Source: Clostridia bacterium (GTDB lineage Bacteria; Bacillota; Clostridia; Oscillospirales; CAG-272). From it: a stretch of DNA of 64,000 bases. Numbering within the stretch: position 1 is the first letter of the stretch; each line of letters opens with the position of its first letter. The position numbers and the translations under genes are program-made. The notes under the pieces were generated by a model. That model was not told where the DNA came from. It saw only the letters and a program-made list of their open reading frames with translations, and ran no database searches. The stretch is taken from positions 235,600-299,599 of the forward strand of contig JAFQVV010000026.1 of assembly GCA_017407835.1 (NCBI GenBank), read 5' to 3'. Of this stretch, positions 50,312 through 59,560 are shown in pieces.

Positions 50312-51919
50312 TTATTTTAGAAAAATACACATACCCAATGTGGATTTTGACGGATCATCGGGAAGTGTCAAAAATCCGAACGCCACAAGATCATGTATCG
50401 CCATCATCCGCATGTTGTATAATTCCATCTCAATATTATAACCGATGTTGTCGTGCAGAATTTTGTGATGATACTTTTTGAATATCTGGTTAATCTTTTC
50501 ATATACGTCTCGACAATTCTGCACCAGTCGATCGTGATTTTTGTGCTCTTTTAAGATTTGGTGTATTTTCCCTAATTTTTCTTCGGTTATCACCAGAAGA
50601 TCGGGAATCATCTCTCCATGGGCATTTTCGTGAACATATTTTCCGTTGATCTTATCCCAAATCGCCCTTTCGCGGTCTGAAAAAGATGCAACCGGCCGAT
50701 TCTTTCGCAGGCATTCGCACATCAGAACAACTTCTTCATACTTTGCTTCACCGCACTGATCCCACAGTGAATAGTCACCGTATTTATACGCCCAAAACAT
50801 ATTTTTTCCATCACCGCAGCCATTATGCCCCATCATCGTTTTCTCCGGCAAATTGATTGTTTCGTAGCCAACAAATCCCCAGCACTCACCGTTCGCGCGC
50901 GTGGGCGGAGCATAAGTGGTTTTCCCCTTGCTCACGCTTTCGATGAAATAATCTATCACGGCAGGCACCAGCCACCACCTGATCGTATTGTCATCCAGGT
51001 GTTCATGCGCAATGTTGAGCTGACGAATATCCCCCTCTGCATCACGGATGAATTCCCCGATCAGACCGCTGCGTTCTTCTGCACCCGCTCGCAATGCCTC
51101 ATAGATGTCCAGCCGACATTCTTTATCTAAAATAAAGAAATTGGTGATATATTTATTTTCCTGCTTTTCGAGCAGTGTGGCGCGATGGAGAATTTCCACC
51201 TCTTCTTCCATATACGGAAGTGCAATCCCCAGTTCAATCGAAAGCTCCTCGATGGTGGAAGGGTTATTGCTTGCATGAAGCAGAATGTTCTTGGGGATTT
51301 TTCTTTGCACTGCACGCCAGGGCAGTCCGCTCGGCTGATCCCCACTGGCTGCAAACGAAATATTTTCCGGGCGGTAACTTTTTGTTCCGAATTCTCTTGC
51401 CATATCCATACCTTCTTTCAATATTGTTCTTGCTCGGTGAAGGCGCTGCTGCACCGCGCTGACAGAAAGGGAGAGGGATGCTGCAATCTCACGAACGCTC
51501 TTTTCCTCAATATAATAGGCAACGACGATGGTGCGGTACTCGTTTTTGATGAATGCCAACTCACGCCGAAGCAAGCCCAATTGTTCGTCGAGAATCATCT
51601 CATCCAACACACTGTCTCGTTGGTCTTCGATTTCATCGTCGCCGATATCGAAACCGGTTACCGACATCCCGCGACGGTGTTTTTTATCCGACCATCTCGC
51701 ATAACGATTTCGTGCGATCTGCCAAACATATGCGGAAAAGCTTGCGGGAACTGTCCCTTTATTTAACGCTGTTATGATATTCAGCGCAATATCTTGCGTT
51801 AAATCCTCGGCTTCCACATGATCCCCTGTCTTTTTCAGACAAAAGTAAAACAGATTTTCCATATAATGATCTGTAAATTCTTGGATTAACCGATCGCACA
51901 TTGCCCTCGTCTCTTGCAT
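50312..51919 (-). CDS. ECF-like sigma-70 factor with large C-terminal extension
   Basis: 535 residues from the ATG at 51917-51919, with GGAGG 7 bases upstream. Residues about 1-85 are sigma region 2 (FTDHYMENLFYFCLKKTGDHVEAEDLTQDI) and 110-170 region 4 (LAFIKNEYRTIVVAYYIEEK, SVREIAASLSLSVSAVQQRL). The remaining ~365 residues are unlike a normal ECF factor (usually 160-200 residues). They contain a winged-helix-like part (NNPSTIEELSIELGIALPYM plus EEEVEILHRATLLEK) and a mixed region with GECWGFVGYETINLP, a glycine/tryptophan-rich motif and a C-terminal helical part. No anti-sigma gene is adjacent. Sigma factors with long C-terminal sensors exist; the ligand here is unknown. Confidence 0.85.
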   Translation of the reverse strand: MQETRAMCDRLIQEFTDHYMENLFYFCLKKTGDHVEAEDLTQDIALNIITALNKGTVPASFSAYVWQIARNRYARWSDKKHRRGMSVTGFDIGDDEIEDQRDSVLDEMILDEQLGLLRRELAFIKNEYRTIVVAYYIEEKSVREIAASLSLSVSAVQQRLHRARTILKEGMDMAREFGTKSYRPENISFAASGDQPSGLPWRAVQRKIPKNILLHASNNPSTIEELSIELGIALPYMEEEVEILHRATLLEKQENKYITNFFILDKECRLDIYEALRAGAEERSGLIGEFIRDAEGDIRQLNIAHEHLDDNTIRWWLVPAVIDYFIESVSKGKTTYAPPTRANGECWGFVGYETINLPEKTMMGHNGCGDGKNMFWAYKYGDYSLWDQCGEAKYEEVVLMCECLRKNRPVASFSDRERAIWDKINGKYVHENAHGEMIPDLLVITEEKLGKIHQILKEHKNHDRLVQNCRDVYEKINQIFKKYHHKILHDNIGYNIEMELYNMRMMAIHDLVAFGFLTLPDDPSKSTLGMCIFLK

Positions 51920-51988
51920 TCTCTCGCCTCCTTTCACTTATATAGTGTGGGTTTAATGAATATACTGACAAAATTTATCGCAAAATCT

Positions 51989-52024
51989 GAAGGGGAGTCG
52001 TGCCTATTGGCGCGACTCCCCTTC
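51989..52024 (-). terminator. Terminator after the phospho-sugar mutase gene
   Basis: A 16-bp stem with one G-T pair (51989-52004 with 52009-52024), 13 bases beyond the gene end, with a modest T-run on the minus strand. It also separates this gene from the sigma factor. Confidence 0.75.
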
Positions 52025-52037
52025 GGTTGTGATCTTA

Positions 52038-53771
52038 TTACGACCGGATAAATGCATCCACATCGGCGCCATATGCCGTCAGCTTTGCATTGGTTTCTGT
52101 GGCATTTTCTCCGCAGAGCATATAATAAATTTTCACTTTCGGTTCAGTTCCCGACGGGCGTACGACAATGGTATCACCGCTCTCCAATGCGTAGCAAAGA
52201 ACATTGGATTTGGACAGCCCGGTTGAAGAAACCTTCCCGGTCAAAATATCGGTTATCGTCTGCGCCCGGTAGTCGCCGATTTGAATCACCGTATGACCGC
52301 CAAAAGCAGTCGGCGATGCGGCACGGAATTTGCTCATCAATGCCGCCATACGTTCGATACCGTCTGCACCCTGCATCACAATTTCTTCAATGTGCTCGGC
52401 ATAGAACCCATAGCGAGCATGCAGGTCATTGAGAGCATCGTAAAGCGTCATCGACTTGGCTTTATAATATGCGGTCATTTCACAAATCAGCATGGAAACC
52501 AGCACCGCATCCTTATCCCGCGCATATGTGCCTTTGAGGTAACCATAGCTCTCCTCAAAACCGAACAGAAAGTCTCCGTGGCCGCTTTGCTCGTGCTGTT
52601 TGATAACTTCACCGATAAATTTGAAACCGGTCAGAACGTTGTGCATAACCACACCGTTTTCTTTGCATATTTTGGCGGCAAGTTCGGTCGTGACAATGCT
52701 TTTGACAGCATAGGGTTCGGCAGGCATGGTATTGGTATCACGGTAAGCCCGAATCATGTAATCCAGCAAAAGTGCGCCCATACTGTTTCCGCTGATGGTG
52801 ACGAAACTGCCATCCGCCGCCCGCGTTACAACACCCACACGGTCGGCATCGGGATCGGTTGCAATCACCAGATCGCTTTTCTCTCGTTCGGCAATTTCAA
52901 TACCAAGATCAAACACAGAAGGAATTTCCGGATTCGGCTTGGAAACCGTCGGGAAATCCCCATCGGGCTCCATTTGCGCCGCAACAGGGAAGAGATGCTT
53001 CAATCCCACTCGGTGCAGTACTTCCGGAACCAAACGTGCCCCTGCGCCATGGAGGGGGGTGTAAACGATTTTCAGCTCATCCGCTACATCCGCAATGGCC
53101 CGGGTATTGATTTGCTGAGCGAGCACAGCAGCGAGGTACCGCTCATCCACCTCCTCACCGATGATCGCAATCTGCCCCCGCGAACAGGCTTCGGCAAAAG
53201 CAACCGATTTAACACCCGTGAAGATGTCAATTTTTTTCATTTCATCGGCGACAACGGCGGCATATTCGGGGGCAAGCTGAGCACCGTCCTCCCAGTATGC
53301 CTTGTATCCGTTATACTCCTTTGGGTTGTGCGATGCAGTAATATTGATGCCCGCAACACAATGCAGATCACGCACAGCAAAGGAAAGTTCAGGGGTGGGA
53401 CGAATATCATCAAACAAATACGTTTTAATGCCGTTTGCGGCAAGCACACAGGCGGCAGTCTGCGCAAACAGGCGGGAGTTATTTCGGCTGTCATAGGCAA
53501 TCACAGCACCGTCATTTTCACGGCCTTCGCGCACAATCAGCGCCGCGATTCCCTGTGTTGCGTGGGCAACAGTATAGATATTCATACACCCAAGCCCTGT
53601 TTTCATCACAGCACGAAGGCCGGCAGTACCGAATGTCAGGGGAGCACTGAAGCGAATACGAAGCTCATCATCGTCCTGTGCAAGCTCGGCAAGCTCGTCA
53701 TGGTCAGATGCAGAAAGTGCAGCAGAAGCCAGCCAACGGGAATATTCCTCAAGATAAAACGGTTTTGTCAT
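52038..53771 (-). CDS. Phosphoglucomutase/phosphomannomutase (phospho-sugar mutase)
   Basis: 577 residues from the ATG with AAGGAAGG upstream; a longer reading is rejected because it overlaps the next gene. It shows GTAGLRAVMKTGLGCMN near the N-terminus, the active-site serine loop NITASHNPKEYNGYK, the metal loop ATDPDADRVG, and the C-terminal phosphate-binding VVRPSGTEPKVKIY. It interconverts hexose 1- and 6-phosphates for cell-wall and glycan precursors. It ends the minus-strand run that starts at the AI-2E transporter. Confidence 0.95.
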   Translation of the reverse strand: MTKPFYLEEYSRWLASAALSASDHDELAELAQDDDELRIRFSAPLTFGTAGLRAVMKTGLGCMNIYTVAHATQGIAALIVREGRENDGAVIAYDSRNNSRLFAQTAACVLAANGIKTYLFDDIRPTPELSFAVRDLHCVAGINITASHNPKEYNGYKAYWEDGAQLAPEYAAVVADEMKKIDIFTGVKSVAFAEACSRGQIAIIGEEVDERYLAAVLAQQINTRAIADVADELKIVYTPLHGAGARLVPEVLHRVGLKHLFPVAAQMEPDGDFPTVSKPNPEIPSVFDLGIEIAEREKSDLVIATDPDADRVGVVTRAADGSFVTISGNSMGALLLDYMIRAYRDTNTMPAEPYAVKSIVTTELAAKICKENGVVMHNVLTGFKFIGEVIKQHEQSGHGDFLFGFEESYGYLKGTYARDKDAVLVSMLICEMTAYYKAKSMTLYDALNDLHARYGFYAEHIEEIVMQGADGIERMAALMSKFRAASPTAFGGHTVIQIGDYRAQTITDILTGKVSSTGLSKSNVLCYALESGDTIVVRPSGTEPKVKIYYMLCGENATETNAKLTAYGADVDAFIRS

Positions 53772-53817
53772 GATAAAATCCTTCCTTTTTTGATCGACTT
53801 CTATGCCCAACAATCGG

Positions 53818-54069
53818 TTATTCGACAGCTTTGCGAAGTGCACAAGCGAGCTGATCAGGGCAGGAGGTGTCTTTGAAGCCACAACGAATTCCTGTGAGAC
53901 GCGCAATGGCTTCATTGACATCCATACCTTCAACCAAACGGGAAACTCCCTGTGTATTGCCCGAACAGCCTCCGGTGAAAGAGACTTGTTTTACAATGTT
54001 ATCTTCCACGACAATGTCGATCATGCGAGAGCATACACCCTTCGGCGCATAAGAAATCTTTTTTTCCAT
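53818..54069 (-). CDS. TSCPD-domain (TIGR03905-type) protein
   Basis: 83 residues. It has the TSCPD fold: KKISYAPKGVCSRMIDIVVE, FTGGCSGNTQGVSRLVEGMD, GIRCGFKDTSCPDQLACALR, with the cysteines C-S-R, GGCSGN and TSCPDQ that give the family its name. The small stand-alone form is common in Clostridia; its function is unknown, though TSCPD also occurs at the end of some ribonucleotide reductases. The ATG at 54067-54069 has GGAG 12 bases upstream. It sits between the prephenate-dehydratase-like gene and the mutase. Confidence 0.85.
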   Translation of the reverse strand: MEKKISYAPKGVCSRMIDIVVEDNIVKQVSFTGGCSGNTQGVSRLVEGMDVNEAIARLTGIRCGFKDTSCPDQLACALRKAVE

Positions 54070-54095
54070 AATCAGTATATTCTCCTTAATCAATT

Positions 54096-55046
54096 TTATT
54101 CTGCAATGTGTGCAAAAATACCAACCGCATTATATTGCGGCAATTCAAGCGTGAGGTAAAGCAAAAAGGGAAGCAGCTGGATATCCTTCTCGAAGGAAAG
54201 CATGATGTGAAAAGCAAACCCTTCATCAGCGTATTCGAGCGGAATGGCATCAATTCGCCGCAAGCAAAGTCCGTACAATTGTGCCGCCGTGAGCAAAGCT
54301 CCGATCGTCTCATCCCCATTTTGCGTAATGCTCAATTCAAAATAACGGAGGTGTGTCTGCGTTGGGCGGGCAAAAGAAATATTTTTCTTCAAAAGCGCAA
54401 AACGAGATTCGGGACCATTGTTTTGTGCGAGCGCACAAGAGCAGACAATTTTCAGATCATATCGATCGATCAGTCGATAAAAGCTGATCAATTTCCCGTC
54501 CTGTGCGTGTTCGATGGGCAAAATGCAGGCCTCACAGTTACCGCTTGCCACTGCTTCGCAAACAGACTGATAGGTGTCGTGATACTGCGCACGTGCACGC
54601 GGCATGACTTGTGTAAATGCGTGAAAAGCACGATCAGCAAAATTGTTTTGCAGATAGGCAATCGTATTGCGTGCAATCAGGGCAATCGGCTCATCCGGCG
54701 GAAAGAAATCCGATGTTTTCAATGACAGACTCGGCATGGCGCAGAGCATACGACAAAGCTCCGTTCGCTCAAGCAAAGAGAGCTGCGCAAAACCCACGCG
54801 AAGAAATGACATATTCTCCCCAATGGTCTGCGGCGTAAAGGGAACCCCTGTCCCAAATCCCACCAAAACTTCAAGCAATTCATCCACATCTTCGCAGGCA
54901 TCCGCAATGCTCAGCGCCAACTCCCGCAGATGGGCGCGCCGTGCATTAAGGCTGCCTGAAAAATCAAGATCCAGTCGATTGAGATTTTGTGATACAATAT
55001 CGGCCGGAACAAATTCGCCCGCGGGGGGATATCTAAGCGTACTCAC
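54096..55046 (-). CDS. Prephenate-dehydratase-like (PDT) protein of unknown role
   Basis: 316 residues, starting at a GTG that overlaps the htpG stop by 4 bases. After a ~75-residue N-terminal region and a helical part, residues 130-235 resemble a PDT domain: AYLQNNFADRAFHAFTQVMP, ARAQYHDTYQSVCEAVASGN, CILPIEHAQDGKLISFYRLI and PESRFALLKK. In true PDT the catalytic motif is TRF; here the equivalent reads SRF. The end (about 245-316) could be an ACT-like domain (LLTAAQLYGLCLRRIDAIPL). The likeness is by eye. It may have lost catalysis and kept a ligand-binding role, or be unrelated to phenylalanine synthesis. Confidence 0.6.
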   Translation of the reverse strand: MSTLRYPPAGEFVPADIVSQNLNRLDLDFSGSLNARRAHLRELALSIADACEDVDELLEVLVGFGTGVPFTPQTIGENMSFLRVGFAQLSLLERTELCRMLCAMPSLSLKTSDFFPPDEPIALIARNTIAYLQNNFADRAFHAFTQVMPRARAQYHDTYQSVCEAVASGNCEACILPIEHAQDGKLISFYRLIDRYDLKIVCSCALAQNNGPESRFALLKKNISFARPTQTHLRYFELSITQNGDETIGALLTAAQLYGLCLRRIDAIPLEYADEGFAFHIMLSFEKDIQLLPFLLYLTLELPQYNAVGIFAHIAE

Positions 55047-56938
55047 AGCGACTCAAGCAAATCAAAGCTGTCCTCAAGGAAGCTTTGCAGCTCATCGGCA
55101 CGAAGCTGACGCTGTGCCAGAACAGCCAGCATATAGATCTGCTTTGCCATGCGGCGTGCGGCATCTGCAGCGTTTTCATCGGTAGCCAGTGCCGAGAGCC
55201 GTCTAATCAGCGGAGCGGAAGCGTTGACAATCAGAGTCATGTCCTGCGGGAAAGACATTGCATCCTTGCCGCCCGACATGGCGTACAGACGCATCATCTC
55301 TTCCATGCGGCGGGATTCTTCCGAAATATTCAGCATGGCGGGTACGCGCGCTTCCTTGAGATGTTCGAATTTTACGGTAAGCTCTGCATTTCCGCTCACT
55401 TCGCGGAACATCGCTTCGAGGGCGGGATTGGCTTCTGCTTTCTCATCACTGCGCAATGCCTGCGCAACATCGGCGTCGATGCGAACGAATTTGACACCGC
55501 TCATATTTTGTTCAAGCGTCTGAATGAACTGCACGTCAATCATGCGATCAAAAAGGGCAACCTTCAGCCCCTGTGCGGCAAACATCGAGATATATTGCGC
55601 CTGTGTTGTTTTGTCGGCGGCATAATAAATAGTGTTCTCATGCTTGTCTTTACAATCGGCAAGATAATCCTCGATGGTAAGATAGCTGTCATCGGTCAGG
55701 TGGAGAAGGAGGGCTGATTTTACGCGGTCATAAAATTTTCTGTCCCGCATACAGGCATACTCGATGAAGGTGCGAATATCGTCCCACAGTGACTCATATT
55801 TTTCCCGCTCGGTATTGTAAAGCGCGTTAAGCTTGTCGGCAACCTTCTTGACAATGTGCGCCGAAACCTTTGCAACATAGCTGTTGGTCTGAAGATAGCT
55901 TCTGGATACATTCAGAGGAAGCTCCGGGCAGTCGAGCACGCCTTTGAGCATGAGCAAATATTCGGGAATGACTTCCTTGATGTTATCCGCCACAAAAACC
56001 TGGTTGTAGTAGAGCTTTACCTGTCCCTCAAGAGAATCATATTCATGATTGATTCGAGGGAAATAAAGAATCCCCTTAAAATTCAGCGGGTAATCGGCGT
56101 TGATGTGAATGTGGAAAAGCGGATCACGGTAATCGCCGAACACCTTATGATAAAATGCCTTGTATTCCTCCTCTGTGCAGTCTGCGGGCATTTTCTGCCA
56201 CAGGGGAGTTGTATCGTTGATCGGCGTCGGCGCTTTGGGAGCGGAACAGTCTTCACAGGTGCAATTCTCATCGTGTGTGTGTGGAGTGGACTCCTCGTCA
56301 ACGTCTACAAAATACAGATCGACCGGCATGAATGCGCAATATTTGTTAAGCATTTCACGCACACGATATGCAGAAAGATATTCCTCTTCGCTCTCAGCAA
56401 TATGCAGAACGACATCGGTACCGCGCCCCTCACGGTCACAGGGAAAGATTTCATATTCTCCCGCCTCATCGCACACCCAATGCACAGCAGGCGCATTGGT
56501 ATACGAGCGCGTGAATATCTCCACTGAATCGCTCACCATAAAGGCAGAATAAAACCCGAGACCAAAGTGACCGATAATCCCGTTTTTATTCGAATCTCCT
56601 TCGCCTTCATATTTTTGAATGAAGTCAAGCGCCCCCGAGAGTGCGATCTGACAGATATAGCGCCGCAGCTCATCCTCGGTCATGCCGATCCCGTTATCGG
56701 AGATGGTCAGCGTGCGTGCGTTTTTATCCAATGTGACCGTGATGCGAAAATCATCTTCGATATCACGGATTTCGCCAAGTGCTGCGAGACGTTTAAGTTT
56801 GGTTACCGCGTCGGTTGCATTGGAAACAAGCTCGCGCAGAAAAATATCTTTTTCCGAGTAAAGCCACTTTTTGATAATCGGGAAAATGTGCTCGGTGTCG
56901 ACCGAGATCCCGCCTTTTTTATTCTGATTTGTGTCCAT
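55043..56938 (-). CDS. htpG: Chaperone HtpG (Hsp90)
   Basis: 631 residues from the ATG with AAGGAG upstream. The N-terminal ATPase has FLRELVSNATDAVTKLKRLA, ISDNGIGMTEDEL and GHFGLGFYSAFMVSDSVEIF. The middle and C-terminal dimerisation domains are complete. The linker between the N and middle domains carries a Cys/His cluster (H220, H222, C226, C228, C231: HTHDENCTCEDC), unlike the charged linkers of most HtpG. It follows the AI-2E transporter by 24 bases and overlaps the next gene. Confidence 0.97.
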   Translation of the reverse strand: MDTNQNKKGGISVDTEHIFPIIKKWLYSEKDIFLRELVSNATDAVTKLKRLAALGEIRDIEDDFRITVTLDKNARTLTISDNGIGMTEDELRRYICQIALSGALDFIQKYEGEGDSNKNGIIGHFGLGFYSAFMVSDSVEIFTRSYTNAPAVHWVCDEAGEYEIFPCDREGRGTDVVLHIAESEEEYLSAYRVREMLNKYCAFMPVDLYFVDVDEESTPHTHDENCTCEDCSAPKAPTPINDTTPLWQKMPADCTEEEYKAFYHKVFGDYRDPLFHIHINADYPLNFKGILYFPRINHEYDSLEGQVKLYYNQVFVADNIKEVIPEYLLMLKGVLDCPELPLNVSRSYLQTNSYVAKVSAHIVKKVADKLNALYNTEREKYESLWDDIRTFIEYACMRDRKFYDRVKSALLLHLTDDSYLTIEDYLADCKDKHENTIYYAADKTTQAQYISMFAAQGLKVALFDRMIDVQFIQTLEQNMSGVKFVRIDADVAQALRSDEKAEANPALEAMFREVSGNAELTVKFEHLKEARVPAMLNISEESRRMEEMMRLYAMSGGKDAMSFPQDMTLIVNASAPLIRRLSALATDENAADAARRMAKQIYMLAVLAQRQLRADELQSFLEDSFDLLESL

Positions 56939-56962
56939 GTGATTCTCCTTGCGATGATGCAT

Positions 56963-58300
56963 TTATTTTTTTCGGCTGAGCTTATTTTTGATGCGAACAG
57001 CCAAAGCACAGATAAATTTAAACAATTTTTGCAAAAGTCCCTTAATCCAATGATGAACCGAAAGCTTATCATCCTCTGCAGGAATATAAACGGGATCTTC
57101 ATAATATGCGGAAGTATCGAGAGGAAGTTCTTTTATCTGCAGTCTGCTTTCGATAAATTTTCGGCAGAGCGCACAAATTACAGCAAAGAGAGGAACACCA
57201 AAGAACATGCCGGCAATCCCGAAGAATCCACTCATCACCGTAATGGAAATGATTACGCCAAGTGAACTCAGCCCTGTGCTCTCGCCCAAAATCTTCGGAC
57301 CGATCACATTGCCGTCAAGCTGCTGAATGAGAAGAATCAAAAGAATAAACCAAATTGTTTTCGTCGGTTCTGCGATGAAAATAATAAATGCGCTGGGAAT
57401 AGCACCGATGAACGGTCCGAAAAAGGGAATGACATTGGTTACCCCCACAATGACTGCAATCAGCGGATAGTAGGGCATATCAAAAACAGCAAAAACAATA
57501 AACGAGAGAATTCCGATAATCAGCGAATCGAGAAGCTTTCCGACAATAAAACCGCCAAATGTATTGTCTGTATATTCAGCAAATGAAAAGATACTTTTGC
57601 AGCGGGGGGCGGAAAAGAGTGCCGAGCAGATTTTTTTGATCTGCGCAAAAATCCGCTCTTTCGCGGCCAACAGATAGACCGAAATAATCAATGCAAGAAG
57701 AAGGTTCTTTGCTCCCGCAACAAGATTGGCGCTGTACGTAAGAACATAGTTGGTGAGATCTTTGAAAAGGTTTCCGGAATTCGTAATAAATTCACGAATT
57801 TTCTGTGTTATTTCGTTAACATCAATCAAATCCACGACAGTTTCAAACTCTCCGTTAAAGAGAGGAAAATCGCGGACGAGATTATCCATAAATGCAATGG
57901 CCGAATTGATGTAGGAAGAAAAACGAGAGATCAGATCATTATAGCTGGTCATGATTTGGGGAACCAGCAGTTGAAGAAAGAGGAAAATCAGCAAAAAAAT
58001 CAGCAGATATGTGCAAAGAATTGCCAATGTGCGGGAAACTCTGCACTTGCGCCGATTTTGGGGATCTTTTTTGGTAAAGGTAAATACCCGCCGTTCAAAC
58101 CACCGCATCAATGGATTGCACAAATATGCGATAATAATACCGAGAAAAATGGGGTTGAAGATAGCAACCGTTTGACCGAGCTTGTCCCATACGGTTTCAA
58201 AATTCAAACAAATTGTCAAGATAATTGCAGCGATGGAGCAAACAATACAAGCGTAGATTGCGATTGTCGTATACTTTTTATTCCACTCTAATTTCAGCAA
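56963..58300 (-). CDS. AI-2E family membrane transporter
   Basis: 445 residues from the TTG at 58298-58300; a GTG and TTG slightly upstream overlap the GAGGGGG ribosome binding site. About eight membrane helices are visible: an N-terminal pair, the central domain (FSSYINSAIAFMDNLVRDFP), and a C-terminal set with VIPFFGPFIGAIPSAFII and VIGPKILGESTGLSSLGVII, the AI-2E transporter signature. Family members have varied roles; the substrate here is unknown. It heads the htpG group. Confidence 0.9.
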   Translation of the reverse strand: MLKLEWNKKYTTIAIYACIVCSIAAIILTICLNFETVWDKLGQTVAIFNPIFLGIIIAYLCNPLMRWFERRVFTFTKKDPQNRRKCRVSRTLAILCTYLLIFLLIFLFLQLLVPQIMTSYNDLISRFSSYINSAIAFMDNLVRDFPLFNGEFETVVDLIDVNEITQKIREFITNSGNLFKDLTNYVLTYSANLVAGAKNLLLALIISVYLLAAKERIFAQIKKICSALFSAPRCKSIFSFAEYTDNTFGGFIVGKLLDSLIIGILSFIVFAVFDMPYYPLIAVIVGVTNVIPFFGPFIGAIPSAFIIFIAEPTKTIWFILLILLIQQLDGNVIGPKILGESTGLSSLGVIISITVMSGFFGIAGMFFGVPLFAVICALCRKFIESRLQIKELPLDTSAYYEDPVYIPAEDDKLSVHHWIKGLLQKLFKFICALAVRIKNKLSRKK

Positions 58301-58442
58301 AGACAACACCCCCTCAAAATATAATTTATCTCATAATATTATACTTGATTTTCCTCAATCCGTCAAGGGAAAGCGGGGAATTGTCATAAATTTTACAGAT
58401 TTTGAGATCTTTGGGCTCGGGTTCTTATTTTGATTTTTTGCA

Positions 58443-58471
58443 TTGATTTTTTGCGCAAATTATGGTATAGT
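58443..58471 (+). promoter_or_regulatory. Promoter of ispE
   Basis: TTGATT (58443-58448), a 17-base spacer and TATAGT (58466-58471), 66 bases before ispE. Confidence 0.6.
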
Positions 58472-58537
58472 TATAGAAAGTGATATCTTTATTCTACCAA
58501 CACATGTTTATCAAAGAAATCATCACGGAGCAAAGAG

Positions 58538-59431
58538 ATGAAAGATCAATTCAAGATTTCGGCATATGCCAAAATCAATTTGTTTTTGGATATTACCACA
58601 CGTCGAGCGGACGGCTATCACTTGCTCAATTCCATTATGCAGCAGATCAGTCTGGCGGATGAATTAACGGTTACGGTGGACAAACCGGGGGAAGAAATTT
58701 CGCTTGTCACCGATGAAGGTTTACTGCCATGCGGAGAGAAAAATTTGGTATATCGCGGCGCCAGGGCTTTTTTTGATACAATCGGTGAGAGCCGTTCGTT
58801 GACGGTCAAGCTTGAAAAAAATATCCCCATGATGGCAGGGCTTGGCGGAGGAAGTGCCGATTGCGCTGCAATTTTGCGTGGGCTGAATCGGTTTTATGAC
58901 AATCCGCTTTCCGCTGAGCAGCTTTGTCGGCTTGGTGCCAAACTGGGGGCTGATGTTCCGTTCTGCATATGCGGTTCAACCATGCGCGCAGAGGGAATCG
59001 GTGAGATATTGACAGCATTGCCCCCTCTGCCGAGCTGTTATATCGTGATTGCAATGGGAAGAGAGTCGATGCCAACTCCCGCAGCATTTGCGGCGTTGGA
59101 CCTGCTTTATGATGGATTTGATGCACGCTCACCCAATCTCAGCGGATATCATACCATGCTCGATGCGATTGCTGCCGGAAATCTTACCGCAGCCGCGGGC
59201 GGCTTGTATAACATTTTTGAAGATGTTGTCTTCCCTGAGCTTCCGGTTTTGCGCGAACGATTGACGCTTTTTCGCCAAAGCGGAGCAATCGGTACAGGGA
59301 TGACCGGCAGCGGTGCTGCCGTCTTCGGGATGTTCACCGATCCTGTCGATGCAAATCGCGCCGCTAAGGCAATTCGAGAGAGAGGAACAGACGCTTGGGT
59401 TTGTATTCCCGTGCACAGCCCAACACCATAA
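58538..59431 (+). CDS. ispE: 4-diphosphocytidyl-2-C-methyl-D-erythritol kinase
   Basis: 297 residues in the GHMP kinase fold: KINLFLDITTRRADGYHLLN, the ATP-binding PMMAGLGGGSADCAA (G-L-G-G-G-S), GADVPFCICGSTMRAEGIGE and the C-terminal GMTGSGAAVFGMF. It carries out the ATP-dependent step of the MEP isoprenoid pathway. A GGAGCAAAGAG site precedes the ATG. No other MEP genes are in the window. Confidence 0.95.
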   Translation: MKDQFKISAYAKINLFLDITTRRADGYHLLNSIMQQISLADELTVTVDKPGEEISLVTDEGLLPCGEKNLVYRGARAFFDTIGESRSLTVKLEKNIPMMAGLGGGSADCAAILRGLNRFYDNPLSAEQLCRLGAKLGADVPFCICGSTMRAEGIGEILTALPPLPSCYIVIAMGRESMPTPAAFAALDLLYDGFDARSPNLSGYHTMLDAIAAGNLTAAAGGLYNIFEDVVFPELPVLRERLTLFRQSGAIGTGMTGSGAAVFGMFTDPVDANRAAKAIRERGTDAWVCIPVHSPTP

Positions 59432-59437
59432 TCAACC

Positions 59438-59460
59438 GGAGTCCCCCCACAGGAGACTCC
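59438..59460 (+). terminator. Weak terminator after ispE
   Basis: A 6-bp stem GGAGTC (59438-59443) with GACTCC (59455-59460), followed by TTTACTTTTG. Confidence 0.5.
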
Positions 59461-59501
59461 TTTACTTTTGTTTTTTCTGTTCATCAATTTTAGGTTCGGA
59501 C

Positions 59502-59530
59502 TTGAATTTTTGACAGAAATCGTGTATAAT
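59502..59530 (+). promoter_or_regulatory. Promoter of the M16 peptidase operon
   Basis: TTGAAT (59502-59507), a 17-base spacer and TATAAT (59525-59530). A TTGACA at 59510 is only 9 bases from the -10 and was not used. Confidence 0.7.
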
Positions 59531-59560
59531 AGTATCATCTATGCCAACGGAGTTTATTGC

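Noticed and set aside
52281..53876. Open frame of 531 codons antisense to the phospho-sugar mutase
   Set aside because: The minus-strand frame has clear mutase motifs; this one has none.
53772..53933. Longer N-terminus for the phospho-sugar mutase
   Set aside because: It overlaps the TSCPD gene, has no ribosome binding site and no homology-like sequence; the ATG at 53771 is well placed.
59510..59530. Perfect TTGACA close to a TATAAT
   Set aside because: The spacing is only 9 bases; TTGAAT at 59502 with a 17-base spacer is the better -35 box.
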